Source: Cellulomonas humilata
GTDB taxonomy: Bacteria > Actinomycetota > Actinomycetes > Actinomycetales > Cellulomonadaceae
Length of the DNA: 64,000 nt
Assembly (NCBI RefSeq): GCF_030814415.1
Contig: NZ_JAUSVB010000006.1
Span: 186,001-250,000, forward strand
Direction of reading: 5' to 3'
Part shown: in pieces, positions 1 through 11,682 of the stretch
Layout of the letters: each line of letters opens with the position of its first letter
Position numbering within the stretch: position 1 is the first letter of the stretch
Translations under genes and position numbers: made by a program
Notes under the pieces: model-generated
Seen by the model: the letters and a program-made list of their open reading frames with translations, nothing else
Database searches by the model: none
What the model was told of the DNA's origin: nothing

Positions 1-1054
1 CGCGCACCTGCGGCGTGAGGCGGAGATCGGTCCCTACGAGGCGGAGACCGAGTCCGAGGCGCGGGTGGCCGAGGTGTACGGCTCGGTCGCTCGGCTGATC
101 GGTGCGCAGCCGGACGAGATCGCGCTGGTGCAGAGCGCGACGGTCGCCTGGAACGTGGCGTTCTCGTCGATCCCGCTCAAGGCGGGCCAGCGCATCCTCA
201 CCGCGCGCACCGAGTACATCAGCAACGCGATCGCGCTCCTGCAGGCGTGCGAGCGCTCCGGCGCGACCCTCGAGGTGATCGAGGACGACGAGCACGGCCA
301 GGTCGACCTGGACGAGCTCGAGCGCCGGCTCGACTCCGACGTGGCCGTCGTCGCGCTCACGCACATCCCGACCGGCGGCGGCGTGGTCAACCCGGCAGAG
401 GCGGTCGGCGCACTCACCCGGCGGGCCGGTGTGCCGTTCCTGCTCGACGCGTGCCAGTCGGTCGGCCAGCTCGACGTCGACGTCGAGACCCTCGGCTGCG
501 ACCTGCTCGCCGCGACCGGTCGCAAGTTCCTGCGCGGCCCCCGCGGCACGGGCTTCCTCTACGCGAGCCGCGCGATCACCGACAGCCTGGTCCCGCCGGT
601 CCTCGGCCTCGGCGCGGCCACCTGGACGTCGCCGACCACCTACGAGGTCGTCCCCGGCGCGCTGCGGTTCGAGACGTGGGAGCGGTCGATCGCCGACAAC
701 CTCGGGCTCGGCGCGGCCGTCGACTACGCGCTGTCGTTCGGCCTGCCGGCGATCGAGGAGCGCGTCACCGGGCTCGCGGCACGGCTGCGCGAGGACCTGT
801 CGCAGACCCTCGGCGTCACGGTGCGCGACAAGGGTGTCCGGAAGTCCGGCATCGTCACCTTCACGGTCGACGGGATGCGGGCCGACGAGGTCCGCGCCCG
901 GGTCGCCGCGGCGGGCGTGAACGTCAGCGTCACCCGCATCTCGTCGGCCCAGCTCGACTTCGGCGCGCGCGGCCTGACGGAGGTCGTCCGCGCGAGCCCG
1001 CACTACTACACGTCCGACGACGAGCTCGACCGCCTCCTCGCCGCCCTCCGCTGA
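1..1054 (+). CDS. Class V aminotransferase / cysteine desulfurase-like protein, 5' end outside window
   Basis: PLP-dependent fold type I enzyme. The reading frame is open from base 2, so the start lies upstream of the window. The first visible residues (LRREAEIGPYEAE) match the early 'gyeae' region of the family. A PLP-binding lysine is seen in TGRKFLRGPRG (about base 520), and an Asp in LLDACQSVGQ fits the pyridine-N-binding position. The C-terminal domain is complete. Such proteins include cysteine desulfurases, isopenicillin epimerases and ergothioneine-type lyases, so the substrate is not assigned. It is followed by a hairpin and then an ABC exporter operon. Confidence 0.85.
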   Translation, partial: AHLRREAEIGPYEAETESEARVAEVYGSVARLIGAQPDEIALVQSATVAWNVAFSSIPLKAGQRILTARTEYISNAIALLQACERSGATLEVIEDDEHGQVDLDELERRLDSDVAVVALTHIPTGGGVVNPAEAVGALTRRAGVPFLLDACQSVGQLDVDVETLGCDLLAATGRKFLRGPRGTGFLYASRAITDSLVPPVLGLGAATWTSPTTYEVVPGALRFETWERSIADNLGLGAAVDYALSFGLPAIEERVTGLAARLREDLSQTLGVTVRDKGVRKSGIVTFTVDGMRADEVRARVAAAGVNVSVTRISSAQLDFGARGLTEVVRASPHYYTSDDELDRLLAALR

Positions 1055-1056
1055 CA

Positions 1057-1100
1057 ACGTCCGAGGACGTGGCCGCTCCAGCGCTCACTTCCTCGGACGT
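1057..1100 (+). terminator. Hairpin after aminotransferase gene
   Basis: An 11-bp perfect inverted repeat (ACGTCCGAGGA and TCCTCGGACGT) with a 22-nt loop starts two bases after the stop codon. It has no U-tract. The position suggests a terminator or transcript-end hairpin; the long loop makes this uncertain. Confidence 0.4.
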
Positions 1101-1145
1101 CCGCAGGATCGGTCGTCGGGGCGCTCGGATGTGCGGACGTCCCGG

Positions 1146-1192
1146 CGCTGACACCGGCCGTGTCAGCGCTGTGTCGGTGGGCTGTCAGCGCT
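1146..1192 (+). promoter_or_regulatory. Operator-like inverted repeat before ABC exporter
   Basis: CGCTGACAC and GTGTCAGCG form a perfect 9-bp inverted repeat separated by 5 bp (1146-1168). A third half-site, TGTCAGCGCT, lies at 1183-1192, exactly 22 bp (two helical turns) after the copy at 1161. It sits 19 to 65 bp before the exporter start codon. The form suits a TetR- or PadR-type repressor, which commonly controls drug exporters, but no such gene is in view here. Confidence 0.55.
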
Positions 1193-1210
1193 CTCGGCCA
1201 GCCTGGAGCC

Positions 1211-2197
1211 ATGACACAAGACCTGGTGATCGAGGCGCACGGCCTCGTCAAGCACTTCGGCGAGACGAAGGCCCTCCAGGGCGTCGACCTCGCCGTCGCT
1301 CGCGGCACGGTCCTCGGCGTGCTCGGCCCCAACGGTGCCGGCAAGACGACCGCCGTCCGCATCCTGTCCACCCTGCTCGTCCCCGACGCCGGCCACGCCC
1401 GCATCGGCGGCTTCGACGTGGTCAAGGACGCCGAGCGCGTCCGCCAGTCGATCGGCCTCACGGGCCAGTACGCGTCCGTCGACGAGGACCTCTCCGGCCG
1501 CCAGAACCTCGTGCTGTTCGGCACGCTGCTGGACCTCGGTCGCGCCGGCGCCCGCACACGCGCCGCCGAGCTGCTCGAGTGGTTCGACCTGACCGCGGCG
1601 GCCGACCGGCCCGCCAAGACCTACTCCGGGGGCATGCGCCGCCGGCTCGACCTGGCCGCGAGCCTCGTCGGCCGCCCCGACGTCATCTTCCTCGACGAAC
1701 CGACGACCGGCCTGGACCCCGCCAAGCGCGAGGACATGTGGGACGTCGTCCGCTCGCTCGTCACGGACGGCTCGACCGTCCTGCTCACCACCCAGTACCT
1801 GGAGGAGGCGGACGCGCTCGCCGACGAGATCACGGTCATCGACCACGGTCGCGTCATCGCGCACGACACCCCCGAGGGCCTCAAGCGCGTGGTCGGCGGT
1901 CAGACACTCGAGGTCCGGCCGTCGGACCTGACCCGCATGGAGGAGGCCGCGACGATCCTCGGCCAGGTCTCCACCGGCACCGGCGGGCCGGAGGAGATCC
2001 GCAAGGGCGTCCTTGCGGTCCCGGTCGCCGACGACTCCGCGCTCACCGCCACGGTGTCCCGCCTGGCGAGCGCCGGGATCGGCGTCACCGAGCTGTCCCT
2101 GCACTTGCCCAGCCTGGACGAGGTGTTCTTCTCCCTCACGGGCCGCACGGCCTCGGAGGACGACACCACCGTCACGACCCAGAAGGAGGTGGCCTGA
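1211..2197 (+). CDS. ABC transporter ATP-binding protein, DrrA type
   Basis: ATPase subunit of a drug or lipid exporter, 328 aa. Walker A is GPNGAGKT (about residues 38-45), the signature is YSGGMRRR and Walker B is VIFLDEPTTGLDP. The DrrA-type C-terminal extension follows and ends with the 'LDEVFFSLTG' segment typical of the daunorubicin-resistance subfamily. ATG at 1211 is chosen because it is preceded by GGAG and gives the usual family N-terminus; the frame extends upstream but would cross the operator. The gene overlaps the permease gene by ATGA, so the two are translationally coupled. Confidence 0.92.
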   Translation: MTQDLVIEAHGLVKHFGETKALQGVDLAVARGTVLGVLGPNGAGKTTAVRILSTLLVPDAGHARIGGFDVVKDAERVRQSIGLTGQYASVDEDLSGRQNLVLFGTLLDLGRAGARTRAAELLEWFDLTAAADRPAKTYSGGMRRRLDLAASLVGRPDVIFLDEPTTGLDPAKREDMWDVVRSLVTDGSTVLLTTQYLEEADALADEITVIDHGRVIAHDTPEGLKRVVGGQTLEVRPSDLTRMEEAATILGQVSTGTGGPEEIRKGVLAVPVADDSALTATVSRLASAGIGVTELSLHLPSLDEVFFSLTGRTASEDDTTVTTQKEVA

Positions 2198-3024
2198 TGA
2201 CCACGCTCACGCAGCCCAGAGCCCCGCGGCTGGCCCCCACGTCGGCCACCGCGGTCACCCGCAAGCCGTTCCCGCTGGTCCGGCACTCGTTGTCGCTGGC
2301 CAAGCGCAGCCTGATCAAGACGTGGCGGACGCCGGAGGCGCTCATCGACGTCACGCTGCAGCCGGCGATCTTCCTCGTGATCTTCGTCTACATCTTCGGC
2401 GGCGCGGTGGCGGGTGACACGCACACCTACCTGCAGTTCCTGCTGCCGGGCATCCTCGCGCAGACCATCGCGACGGGCGCCATCGCGATCGGCGTGAACC
2501 TCAACACCGACCTGGAGAAGGGCATCTTCGACAGGTTCAAGTCGCTGCCCATCCCGCGCTCGTCACCCCTGATCGGCGCGGTGCTCGGCGACGTGGTCCG
2601 CTACGTCATCGTCACCGTGATGACGCTCGGCATCGGCTACCTGATGGGCTTCCGGATCCTCACGGACCCGCTCAGCGCGCTCGCGGGCTGCCTGCTCGCC
2701 GTCGTGTTCGCCCTGTCGCTGTCCTGGGTCTCGGTGTTCGTCGGGATGAAGGTCCGGACGTCCGGTGCCGTGCAGGGGATCATGTTCCTGATCATCATGC
2801 CGCTGAGCTTCGCGTCCAACGTGTTCGTCCCGGCGGGCTCGCTGCCCAGCTGGATGCAGACGTTCGTCGCGTGGAACCCGTTGACCCACCTGGTCGCCGC
2901 GATGCGCGGGCTGTTCCTGGGGACGCCGATGGGTGACAGCGTCTACTGGACGCTGGCGTGGTGCGTCGGGTTGGTCGCGGTGTTCCTGCCGCTGGCCATG
3001 CGGGCGTACCGCCGCAAGGTCTGA
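2197..3024 (+). CDS. ABC-2 type transporter permease, DrrB type
   Basis: Membrane partner of the preceding ATPase, 275 aa. It begins with about 40 cytoplasmic residues, followed by six hydrophobic segments typical of ABC-2 permeases. The conserved late motif around 'FASNVFVPAGSLPSWMQ' and 'NPLTHLVAAMRGL' is the DrrB/NodJ signature region. The start codon overlaps the ATPase stop (ATGA). Together they form a two-gene exporter; the substrate cannot be told from sequence, but daunorubicin-type antibiotics and lipids are known for relatives. Confidence 0.92.
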   Translation: MTTLTQPRAPRLAPTSATAVTRKPFPLVRHSLSLAKRSLIKTWRTPEALIDVTLQPAIFLVIFVYIFGGAVAGDTHTYLQFLLPGILAQTIATGAIAIGVNLNTDLEKGIFDRFKSLPIPRSSPLIGAVLGDVVRYVIVTVMTLGIGYLMGFRILTDPLSALAGCLLAVVFALSLSWVSVFVGMKVRTSGAVQGIMFLIIMPLSFASNVFVPAGSLPSWMQTFVAWNPLTHLVAAMRGLFLGTPMGDSVYWTLAWCVGLVAVFLPLAMRAYRRKV

Positions 3025-3051
3025 CGAAGGACGGCGCCGGCTGGGAACCTC

Positions 3052-6000
3052 TCAGCCGGCGCCGACCGTCAGCTCCCGGACCCGCAGGGCTGCCTGTGCC
3101 GGGCGCACCGCCTGCCACTGGGCGAGCAGCGCGCCCCGGACGGTGTCGTCGCCCACCGGCTCGGCCTTCGACCCGCCCAGGCCCAGCTGGAAGTAGGGCA
3201 CGAGGTTGGCGCCGAGCCGCGTGCCGAGGGCCCACAGCTCGTGCGCGCGGTCGACCTCACCGCGGTACGCGGCCAGCTCCGCGAAGCCGAGCGCGTAGGT
3301 CCCGAGCACGGGCATGTCGCTGGTCGCGGCTGCGTCCGCCGCCGCCGTCCGGAGCAGCTCGACCGCGCGGTCCACCGAGGCCGTGGTGTGCTCGCCGGGC
3401 AGCGCCGCGACGTGCAGGTGGGTGACGGCGACGGCGACGAGGAACACGACGCGTGCCTGGTGCATGGGGACGCGCGTGGCGGTGACCAGCGCGGCCGCGG
3501 CCTCGGCGTGGTCGATCGCTTCCTGCACCCGCCCCGCCTGCGACGCGACCTGCGCCAGGCCGAGGTGGGCCTGCGCGGCGTCCACGTCGTCCGCCTGCGT
3601 AGAGGTCGTCACCTCGCGCAGCTGTGCCGTGGCCTGCTCGTCGCCCGCCAGTGCGCGCTGCATGTCCAGCTGGACCCGGAGGCTGCGGACGTCCTGCATC
3701 GCACCGACCAGCTCCAGGTGCTCCAGGCTCTCGCTCAGCCACCTCTCGGAGTCGCCGCCGCTGCGCGTGCTTTCCCACTGGCCGATGCCCTGCGCGGCCA
3801 TCCCCATGCCCCAGTGGTCACCGATGGCCTGGAACCGGCGGTACGCCTCGCGCGCGTCGGCGCTGGACATCGACGGGTCGCCGGCGTTCTCCCGGACCGC
3901 GGCCCGCATGAACAGCCCGAGGCCCTGGAGGAAGTCGTCGTCCGCCTCGACCATCCGCTCCGCCGCGGCCAGGCTCTCGTCGACGTCGGGGGAGCCGAGC
4001 GCGGGCAGCGTCGCGGCGAGCGCACGCATCCGCGGGGACACCTCGGCCGGCCGGTCGGCGAGCACGCGCCGGATCGCGCGCCACGCGAGCGCGACGGGAC
4101 GCTGCGAGGTGGCGACGCCGGCGTTGACGGCCGCGAAGACGCCGGCGGTGGTCACCCGGTCGGCGTCGGGGAGCGCCCGCCCGGGCATGGCGCCCTGGAA
4201 CAGGGTCGACGTCCGTCGCGCGGCCGGGTCGTCGGCGAGGAGGAGCCGCATCGCCCACTCGACGCACTCGACGTGCAGCCCTCGGATGCTCCAGAGGTGG
4301 AACAGGGCGCTCGCGATGTCGACGGCGCCGGGTTCGTCCCCGTGGTCGACGGCCCAGCGCAGGGCAGCGACGAAGGTCTCCTGCTCCGTGGCGCAGCGGT
4401 CGAACGCGACCAGCTGCCCGGCGCCGACGAAGTCCGCACCGACCTGCACGGCGGTCGTGGCCGCCCAGCGGACCAGCCCGGCCATGGCGGCCGGCCGCTC
4501 GCCGGCGACGTCGAGCCGCACCTCGCCGTACTCCCGGACCGTCTCGAGCATCCGGTAGCGCGCCAGCCCGCTGTCGTCCTCGTCGAGCGTGAGCAGCGAC
4601 TGCTCGACCAGGGTGGCGAGTCCTCGTCGGACGGTCGCGGGGTGCGCTCCCGACACCGCGACCGCCGTCTCGGCGGTGAACGACGTCGGCACGACGGCCA
4701 GCCGCTGGACCAGCGCGCGGTCGGACGGGTCAAGGAGCTCGCGGCTCCAGTCGACCATCGCCCACAGGCTGGCGTGCCGCTCGGGCAGCCCGCGCAGGGC
4801 GTCGTCGAGCAGCGCGAACCGGTCGGACAGGCCCTCCAGCACGTCCTCGACGGTCATGGATCGTAGGCGTGCGGCGGCGAGCTCGAGGGCGAGCGGGAGG
4901 TTGTCCAGGCGGTGGCACAGCTCGAGCGCCCGGTCCGGCTGCCAGCCGAGGCTCGCCCGGCCGGCGCGGGCCCGCGTCTCCAGCAGCTCGAGGGCGTCGG
5001 CGTCGGGCAGCGCTCGCAGCCGGTGCACGGACTCGCCGACGAGGCCGAGCGGCGCCCGGCTCGTCGCCAGCACGACCAGGTCGGGGGAGGCGACGGAGAG
5101 CAGGTCGCCGACGACCACCGCGGCGGCGTCGAGCACGTGCTCGCAGTTGTCGAGCACGAGCAGCCCGTCGAGGTCCTGGGCGGCGAGCCGCAGCCGGTCC
5201 TCGGGGGTGAGCAGCCGGCGCTCGGTCGTCAGGTCCGCGCGTGCGGCGCTCACGTCCGACCCGCCGATCGCGGCGAGCACTGTGGGCAGCACCTCGGCCG
5301 GCGCGCGCAGACCTGCCAGCTCGACGACGCGAACCGAGCGCCCGGCAGCGACCGCCCGGCGGGCGACCTCGCCGGCCAGCCGCGTCTTGCCGGCCCCGCC
5401 CGTCGCGACGATCGTGACGAGCGCGCCCTGCCCGAGCGCGGCCTCCACCTGCGCGAGGTCGTCGTCGCGTCCGACCAGAGCGGTCGCGGGCCGGCGCCAG
5501 GGCGCGGGCAGTGCGACGACGGCCCGGCTCGGCGCGACGTGCCCGGCCGCCAGCTCCCCGCGCAGCAGCGCGAGGTGCGCCTGGGCGACGACGGGCGACG
5601 GGTCGGTGCCGTACCGGTCGGCGAGCTCGGTGCGCAGGTGCTCGACGACCTCCAGCGCCTCGGCGTCCCGGCCCTGCGCGGCCAGGACCCGGACGAGCAG
5701 GGCGACCAGGGGCTCGTCGGGCGGGGTCCGCAGCGCGAAGCGCCGCAGGTCCTCCACGAGGTCGTCGACCCGACCGAGGGCGAGCCCCGCCTCGGCCTGC
5801 AGGGTCACCACGTCGGCGAGCAGGTGCGCGGTGGCCGGGTGGTCCAGGTCGGGGACCGCCGGGAGCAGCCCACGGGCCTGGCCACCGAGGTCCTGAGCGC
5901 GTGCGGCGTCGCCCGAGCGCAGCGCGTCCCGTCCGCTCGCGAGCAGCGCCTCGGCGTCGACGACGTCGATCCGCAGCCCGTCCGTGGGCAGCCGGTACCC

Positions 6001-6231
6001 GCCGGGGGCGGCCTCGATCGCGAGCCCCAGCCGGCGCGCGCGCGAGACGAGCGCCTGGACGGCGCCGGCCGCGTCGTCGGGCGGGATGCCCTCCCACACG
6101 TCCTCAACGAGGGTCGCCGACGACACGCCGCGCCCGCGTGCGTCGAGGAGCGCCCCGACGAGTGCCACCAGGCGGTCGCCGCGGACGGGGCGACCGTCGA
6201 CGGCGAGCGCCCCGAGCGTGGTGATCTGCAC
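3052..6231 (-). CDS. AfsR/SARP-like transcriptional regulator with BTAD and ATPase domains
   Basis: Large one-component regulator of about 1059 aa. The order is an N-terminal winged-helix (residues 1-90, beginning VQITTLGALAV), a BTAD bacterial transcriptional activator domain (about 90-230), a STAND-type P-loop ATPase with Walker A GGAGKTRL (about 277-284) and Walker B LLVLDNCEHV, then a long helical TPR-like region to the end. GTG at 6231 is preferred over GTG at 6249 because SARP family proteins start right before this beta strand. It is transcribed away from nrdHIEF and convergent with the exporter. Its targets are unknown. Confidence 0.88.
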   Translation of the reverse strand: MQITTLGALAVDGRPVRGDRLVALVGALLDARGRGVSSATLVEDVWEGIPPDDAAGAVQALVSRARRLGLAIEAAPGGYRLPTDGLRIDVVDAEALLASGRDALRSGDAARAQDLGGQARGLLPAVPDLDHPATAHLLADVVTLQAEAGLALGRVDDLVEDLRRFALRTPPDEPLVALLVRVLAAQGRDAEALEVVEHLRTELADRYGTDPSPVVAQAHLALLRGELAAGHVAPSRAVVALPAPWRRPATALVGRDDDLAQVEAALGQGALVTIVATGGAGKTRLAGEVARRAVAAGRSVRVVELAGLRAPAEVLPTVLAAIGGSDVSAARADLTTERRLLTPEDRLRLAAQDLDGLLVLDNCEHVLDAAAVVVGDLLSVASPDLVVLATSRAPLGLVGESVHRLRALPDADALELLETRARAGRASLGWQPDRALELCHRLDNLPLALELAAARLRSMTVEDVLEGLSDRFALLDDALRGLPERHASLWAMVDWSRELLDPSDRALVQRLAVVPTSFTAETAVAVSGAHPATVRRGLATLVEQSLLTLDEDDSGLARYRMLETVREYGEVRLDVAGERPAAMAGLVRWAATTAVQVGADFVGAGQLVAFDRCATEQETFVAALRWAVDHGDEPGAVDIASALFHLWSIRGLHVECVEWAMRLLLADDPAARRTSTLFQGAMPGRALPDADRVTTAGVFAAVNAGVATSQRPVALAWRAIRRVLADRPAEVSPRMRALAATLPALGSPDVDESLAAAERMVEADDDFLQGLGLFMRAAVRENAGDPSMSSADAREAYRRFQAIGDHWGMGMAAQGIGQWESTRSGGDSERWLSESLEHLELVGAMQDVRSLRVQLDMQRALAGDEQATAQLREVTTSTQADDVDAAQAHLGLAQVASQAGRVQEAIDHAEAAAALVTATRVPMHQARVVFLVAVAVTHLHVAALPGEHTTASVDRAVELLRTAAADAAATSDMPVLGTYALGFAELAAYRGEVDRAHELWALGTRLGANLVPYFQLGLGGSKAEPVGDDTVRGALLAQWQAVRPAQAALRVRELTVGAG

Positions 6232-6249
6232 GGGGACAGCATCCCGCAC

Positions 6250-6745
6250 GCGGCTGGCACGAGGCTCCCGTCAGCCGTTCGGGTGCACGTCCCGACATCG
6301 TCTCTGCGTGTCGTGCAAATGGGTTCTGGCGTGTCGTGCGCGGCATTCCCGACGAACCGGACAGCGCGGGTGTGGACTGCCTGTGGAGCACGTTGTGGGC
6401 GCCGGACGGCCCCCTGTGGATGCCTGTGCACGGCGGTGCATCGGCGCTGGTCGGGGGCTGTGTCAGTGGTGCGCGGTAGCCTGGAACTTCTCCACAGGGT
6501 GAAGAATGACACGCTTGTCACTACAACCCCTAGTGGTCCGTTGCGTGTGGGACCCCTAGGTGTAGTGTCTAGTCACGACGCAGTGCAGAGAACGTCTGGT
6601 CGGGGTCAGCACCGAAGTTCGCACAGTGCCAGCACGGTTTCAGCACCACGCCAGGCCCGGAAGACGGGCCCTTCAGCTTCAGAGAACACAGCTTCGCGAA
6701 CGCTCCGGGGGGAGCGTGCCGCAGACAGGACAACGGGGAGCCACC
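6250..6745. promoter_or_regulatory. Shared upstream region of SARP regulator and nrdHIEF
   Basis: This 495-bp gene-free stretch holds: 11-bp direct repeats GCGTGTCGTGC at 6306 and 6329 (23-bp period) near the regulator start; four DnaA-box-like cores (TGTGGA at 6371, 6382 and 6415; TCCACA at 6491, within TTCTCCACA); two NrdR-box-like sites (6521-6536 and 6553-6568); and a possible promoter TTGCGT (6541) - 16 bp - TAGTGT (6563). The remaining 170 bp before nrdH is an untranslated leader in which I see no known riboswitch. Confidence 0.6.
6521..6568 (+). promoter_or_regulatory. Paired NrdR-box-like sites
   Basis: The second site, CCCCTAGGTGTAGTGT (reverse complement ACACTACACCTAGGGG), matches about 11 of 16 positions of the NrdR consensus ACACwATATATwGTGT. 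The first, CTACAACCCCTAGTGG, is weaker (about 9 of 16). The sites are 16 bp long and separated by 16 bp, which is the known tandem spacing of NrdR boxes. The second overlaps a plausible -10 element. NrdR represses ribonucleotide reductase genes when dATP is high. Confidence 0.6.
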
Positions 6746-6991
6746 ATGACGATCACGGTCTACAGCAAGCCGGCGTGCGTGCAGTGCAACGCGACCTACC
6801 GTGCGCTCGACAAGCTCGACACCGACTACACGGTGGTGGACATCAGCGAGGACGCCGACGCGCGTGACTACGTCATGTCGCTCGGTCACCTGCAGGCCCC
6901 CGTCGTGATCGTCGACGGCGAGCACTGGTCGGGCTACCGCCCCGACCGCATCAAGGCGCTGGCCGACCGACTGGCCACGGCAGTCGCCTGA
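6746..6991 (+). CDS. nrdH: Glutaredoxin-like NrdH redoxin
   Basis: Electron donor for the class Ib ribonucleotide reductase, 81 aa, thioredoxin fold. The redox centre is CVQC (residues 11-14), and the C-terminal 'WSGYRPDRI' motif is typical of NrdH, which is reduced by thioredoxin reductase rather than glutathione. ATG at 6746 is preceded by GGGGAG at good spacing; a longer frame runs upstream but has no family similarity. First gene of nrdHIEF, with likely NrdR control upstream. Confidence 0.96.
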   Translation: MTITVYSKPACVQCNATYRALDKLDTDYTVVDISEDADARDYVMSLGHLQAPVVIVDGEHWSGYRPDRIKALADRLATAVA

Positions 6992-7481
6992 CGAAACTCC
7001 CCGGATCGGCGCCGGTCTCGACACCGCGCCGATCCGGCGGGCTTCTCTGCGCTCGCACGCACCACCGCACGACCCGAGGTGAGGGGATCCGGCCGATGAG
7101 CTCCCTGGTCTACTTCTCCTCCGCCTCGGACAACACCCACCGGTTCGTGCAGAAGCTCGGTCTGCCGGCGCAGCGCATCCCGTTGCGTCCGACAGACCCG
7201 TTCCTGCACGCCTCCGAGCCGTACGTACTCATCCTGCCGACGTACGGCGGGGGCAACGAGGGTGGCGCAGTACCGAAGCAGGTCATCAAGTTCCTCAACG
7301 ACGAGGACAACCGTGCGCTGATCCGCGGCGTGATCGCGGCAGGCAACACGAACTTCGGCGAGGCCTACTGCATCGCAGGGGACATCATCGCGACCAAGTG
7401 TCGCGTCCCCTACCTGTACGGGTTCGAGCTCATGGGTACGACAGAGGACGTCCACAACGTCCGTGAGGGATTGGGAAGATT

Positions 7482-10638
<3,157 letters not shown>

Positions 10639-10656
10639 CCCGTCGCCCAGAACACG

Positions 10657-10692
10657 CGAACGGCCGGCCCTCTTCGGGGGGTCGGCCGTTCG
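10657..10692 (+). terminator. Terminator of nrdHIEF
   Basis: A hairpin with stem CGAACGGCCG / CGGCCGTTCG extended by GCCC/GGGG around a TCTTCG-type loop lies 18 bases after the nrdF stop. It is followed by a T-containing stretch (GTCGTTCT). This is the usual GC-rich actinobacterial intrinsic terminator form. Confidence 0.8.
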
Positions 10693-10795
10693 GTCGTTCT
10701 CGGCGCCGTCGGCTCAACTCCCGGGCCGCCCGGACCGATCTGCGTCGCGGGGACCGCGCGCACCGGCCCCGAACCTTCGTGCGACGGGAGTCGAC

Positions 10796-11596
10796 GTGAC
10801 CGCACCACCGCCTGGCTGGTACCCGAGCCCCGATGCTGCTCCAGGGATGGATCGCTGGTGGGACGGTCAGCAGTGGACGGCGCACGTGCGACCCACGGTG
10901 TCGGACGCGCCCGCGCCCGCGCCGCAGCATGTTCCGGAGCCCGCCGGTGGGATGCCGTCGGAGTACGCGGCCGCGTTCGAGGCGACCGCAGCACTGCAGC
11001 AGCGCACCCTGCCGTACGGCCAAGGCGGTGTCCAGCCCTACGGCTCCGGCGGCACGCACCCCTACGGCGGCGGGGCGCCGACCTTCGGTAGCCCCACGCA
11101 GATCCAGGGCGCGGCCGAGGTGTTCGGAGGGATCGTCGGGGGCCGGCGCAGTGTCGGTGCCGGCAACGGGGTCAAGATGATCTTCATCGGGCTCGTCTTC
11201 GCCCTGAGCGGCCTCTTCGTCGTCCCCCAGATCATGTCCGCGCGCGCCGGCGCGGGCGAGACCTCGACCTCCGGGACGGTGGTCGAGCTCCACGAGTCGA
11301 CCGGCAGCAAGGGCTCACGACTGTGCTCCCCGGAGGCGGCGTTCACGGCCGGCGGCGCGACGTACCGCGCGCGGGCGGGGTACTCGTCGAGCAGTTGCCC
11401 GTCGATCGGCTCGTCGATCACCGTCATCTACCCGACGGCGAACCCGAGCGGCGCCCGGGTCCCGGCGTCGGCCGGGATGATGCTGCTGCTGGGCATCTTC
11501 CCGGTGGTCGGCGTCGCGTTGCTCGTCCTCGGGATCCGTGGGCTCGTCGTCGGCTCGTCGTCGATCACCTCGGGTCTGCGACGCCTGCGCTCGTGA
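10796..11596 (+). CDS. DUF2510 membrane protein with DUF3592-like region
   Basis: 266 aa. The N-terminus PPGWYPSPDAAPGMDRWWDGQQWT is a DUF2510 module (residues 4-30), common in actinobacterial membrane proteins of unknown role. A Gly/Tyr-rich linker follows, then a hydrophobic segment (about 128-145), an extracytoplasmic stretch with two cysteines resembling DUF3592, and a second membrane segment (about 222-248). GTG at 10796 gives a start right before DUF2510. The function is unknown. The next gene also carries DUF2510. Confidence 0.8.
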   Translation: MTAPPPGWYPSPDAAPGMDRWWDGQQWTAHVRPTVSDAPAPAPQHVPEPAGGMPSEYAAAFEATAALQQRTLPYGQGGVQPYGSGGTHPYGGGAPTFGSPTQIQGAAEVFGGIVGGRRSVGAGNGVKMIFIGLVFALSGLFVVPQIMSARAGAGETSTSGTVVELHESTGSKGSRLCSPEAAFTAGGATYRARAGYSSSSCPSIGSSITVIYPTANPSGARVPASAGMMLLLGIFPVVGVALLVLGIRGLVVGSSSITSGLRRLRS

Positions 11597-11682
11597 GCCG
11601 CGCCGGCTCACGCTCGGCCGCACGGACGTCGATAGACCCGACAACCGCTCATCGTCGGCCCCTCGAAACACATGGAGACAGC

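Noticed and set aside
4912..6867. Long open frame opposite the SARP-like regulator (651 codons)
   Set aside because: It is antisense to a gene with clear domains, has no recognisable domain, and is expected from GC-rich codon structure. The same holds for long frames opposite nrdE (7410-9929), the PL11 lyase (39943-42543) and the triad/GT87 region (35289-38165).
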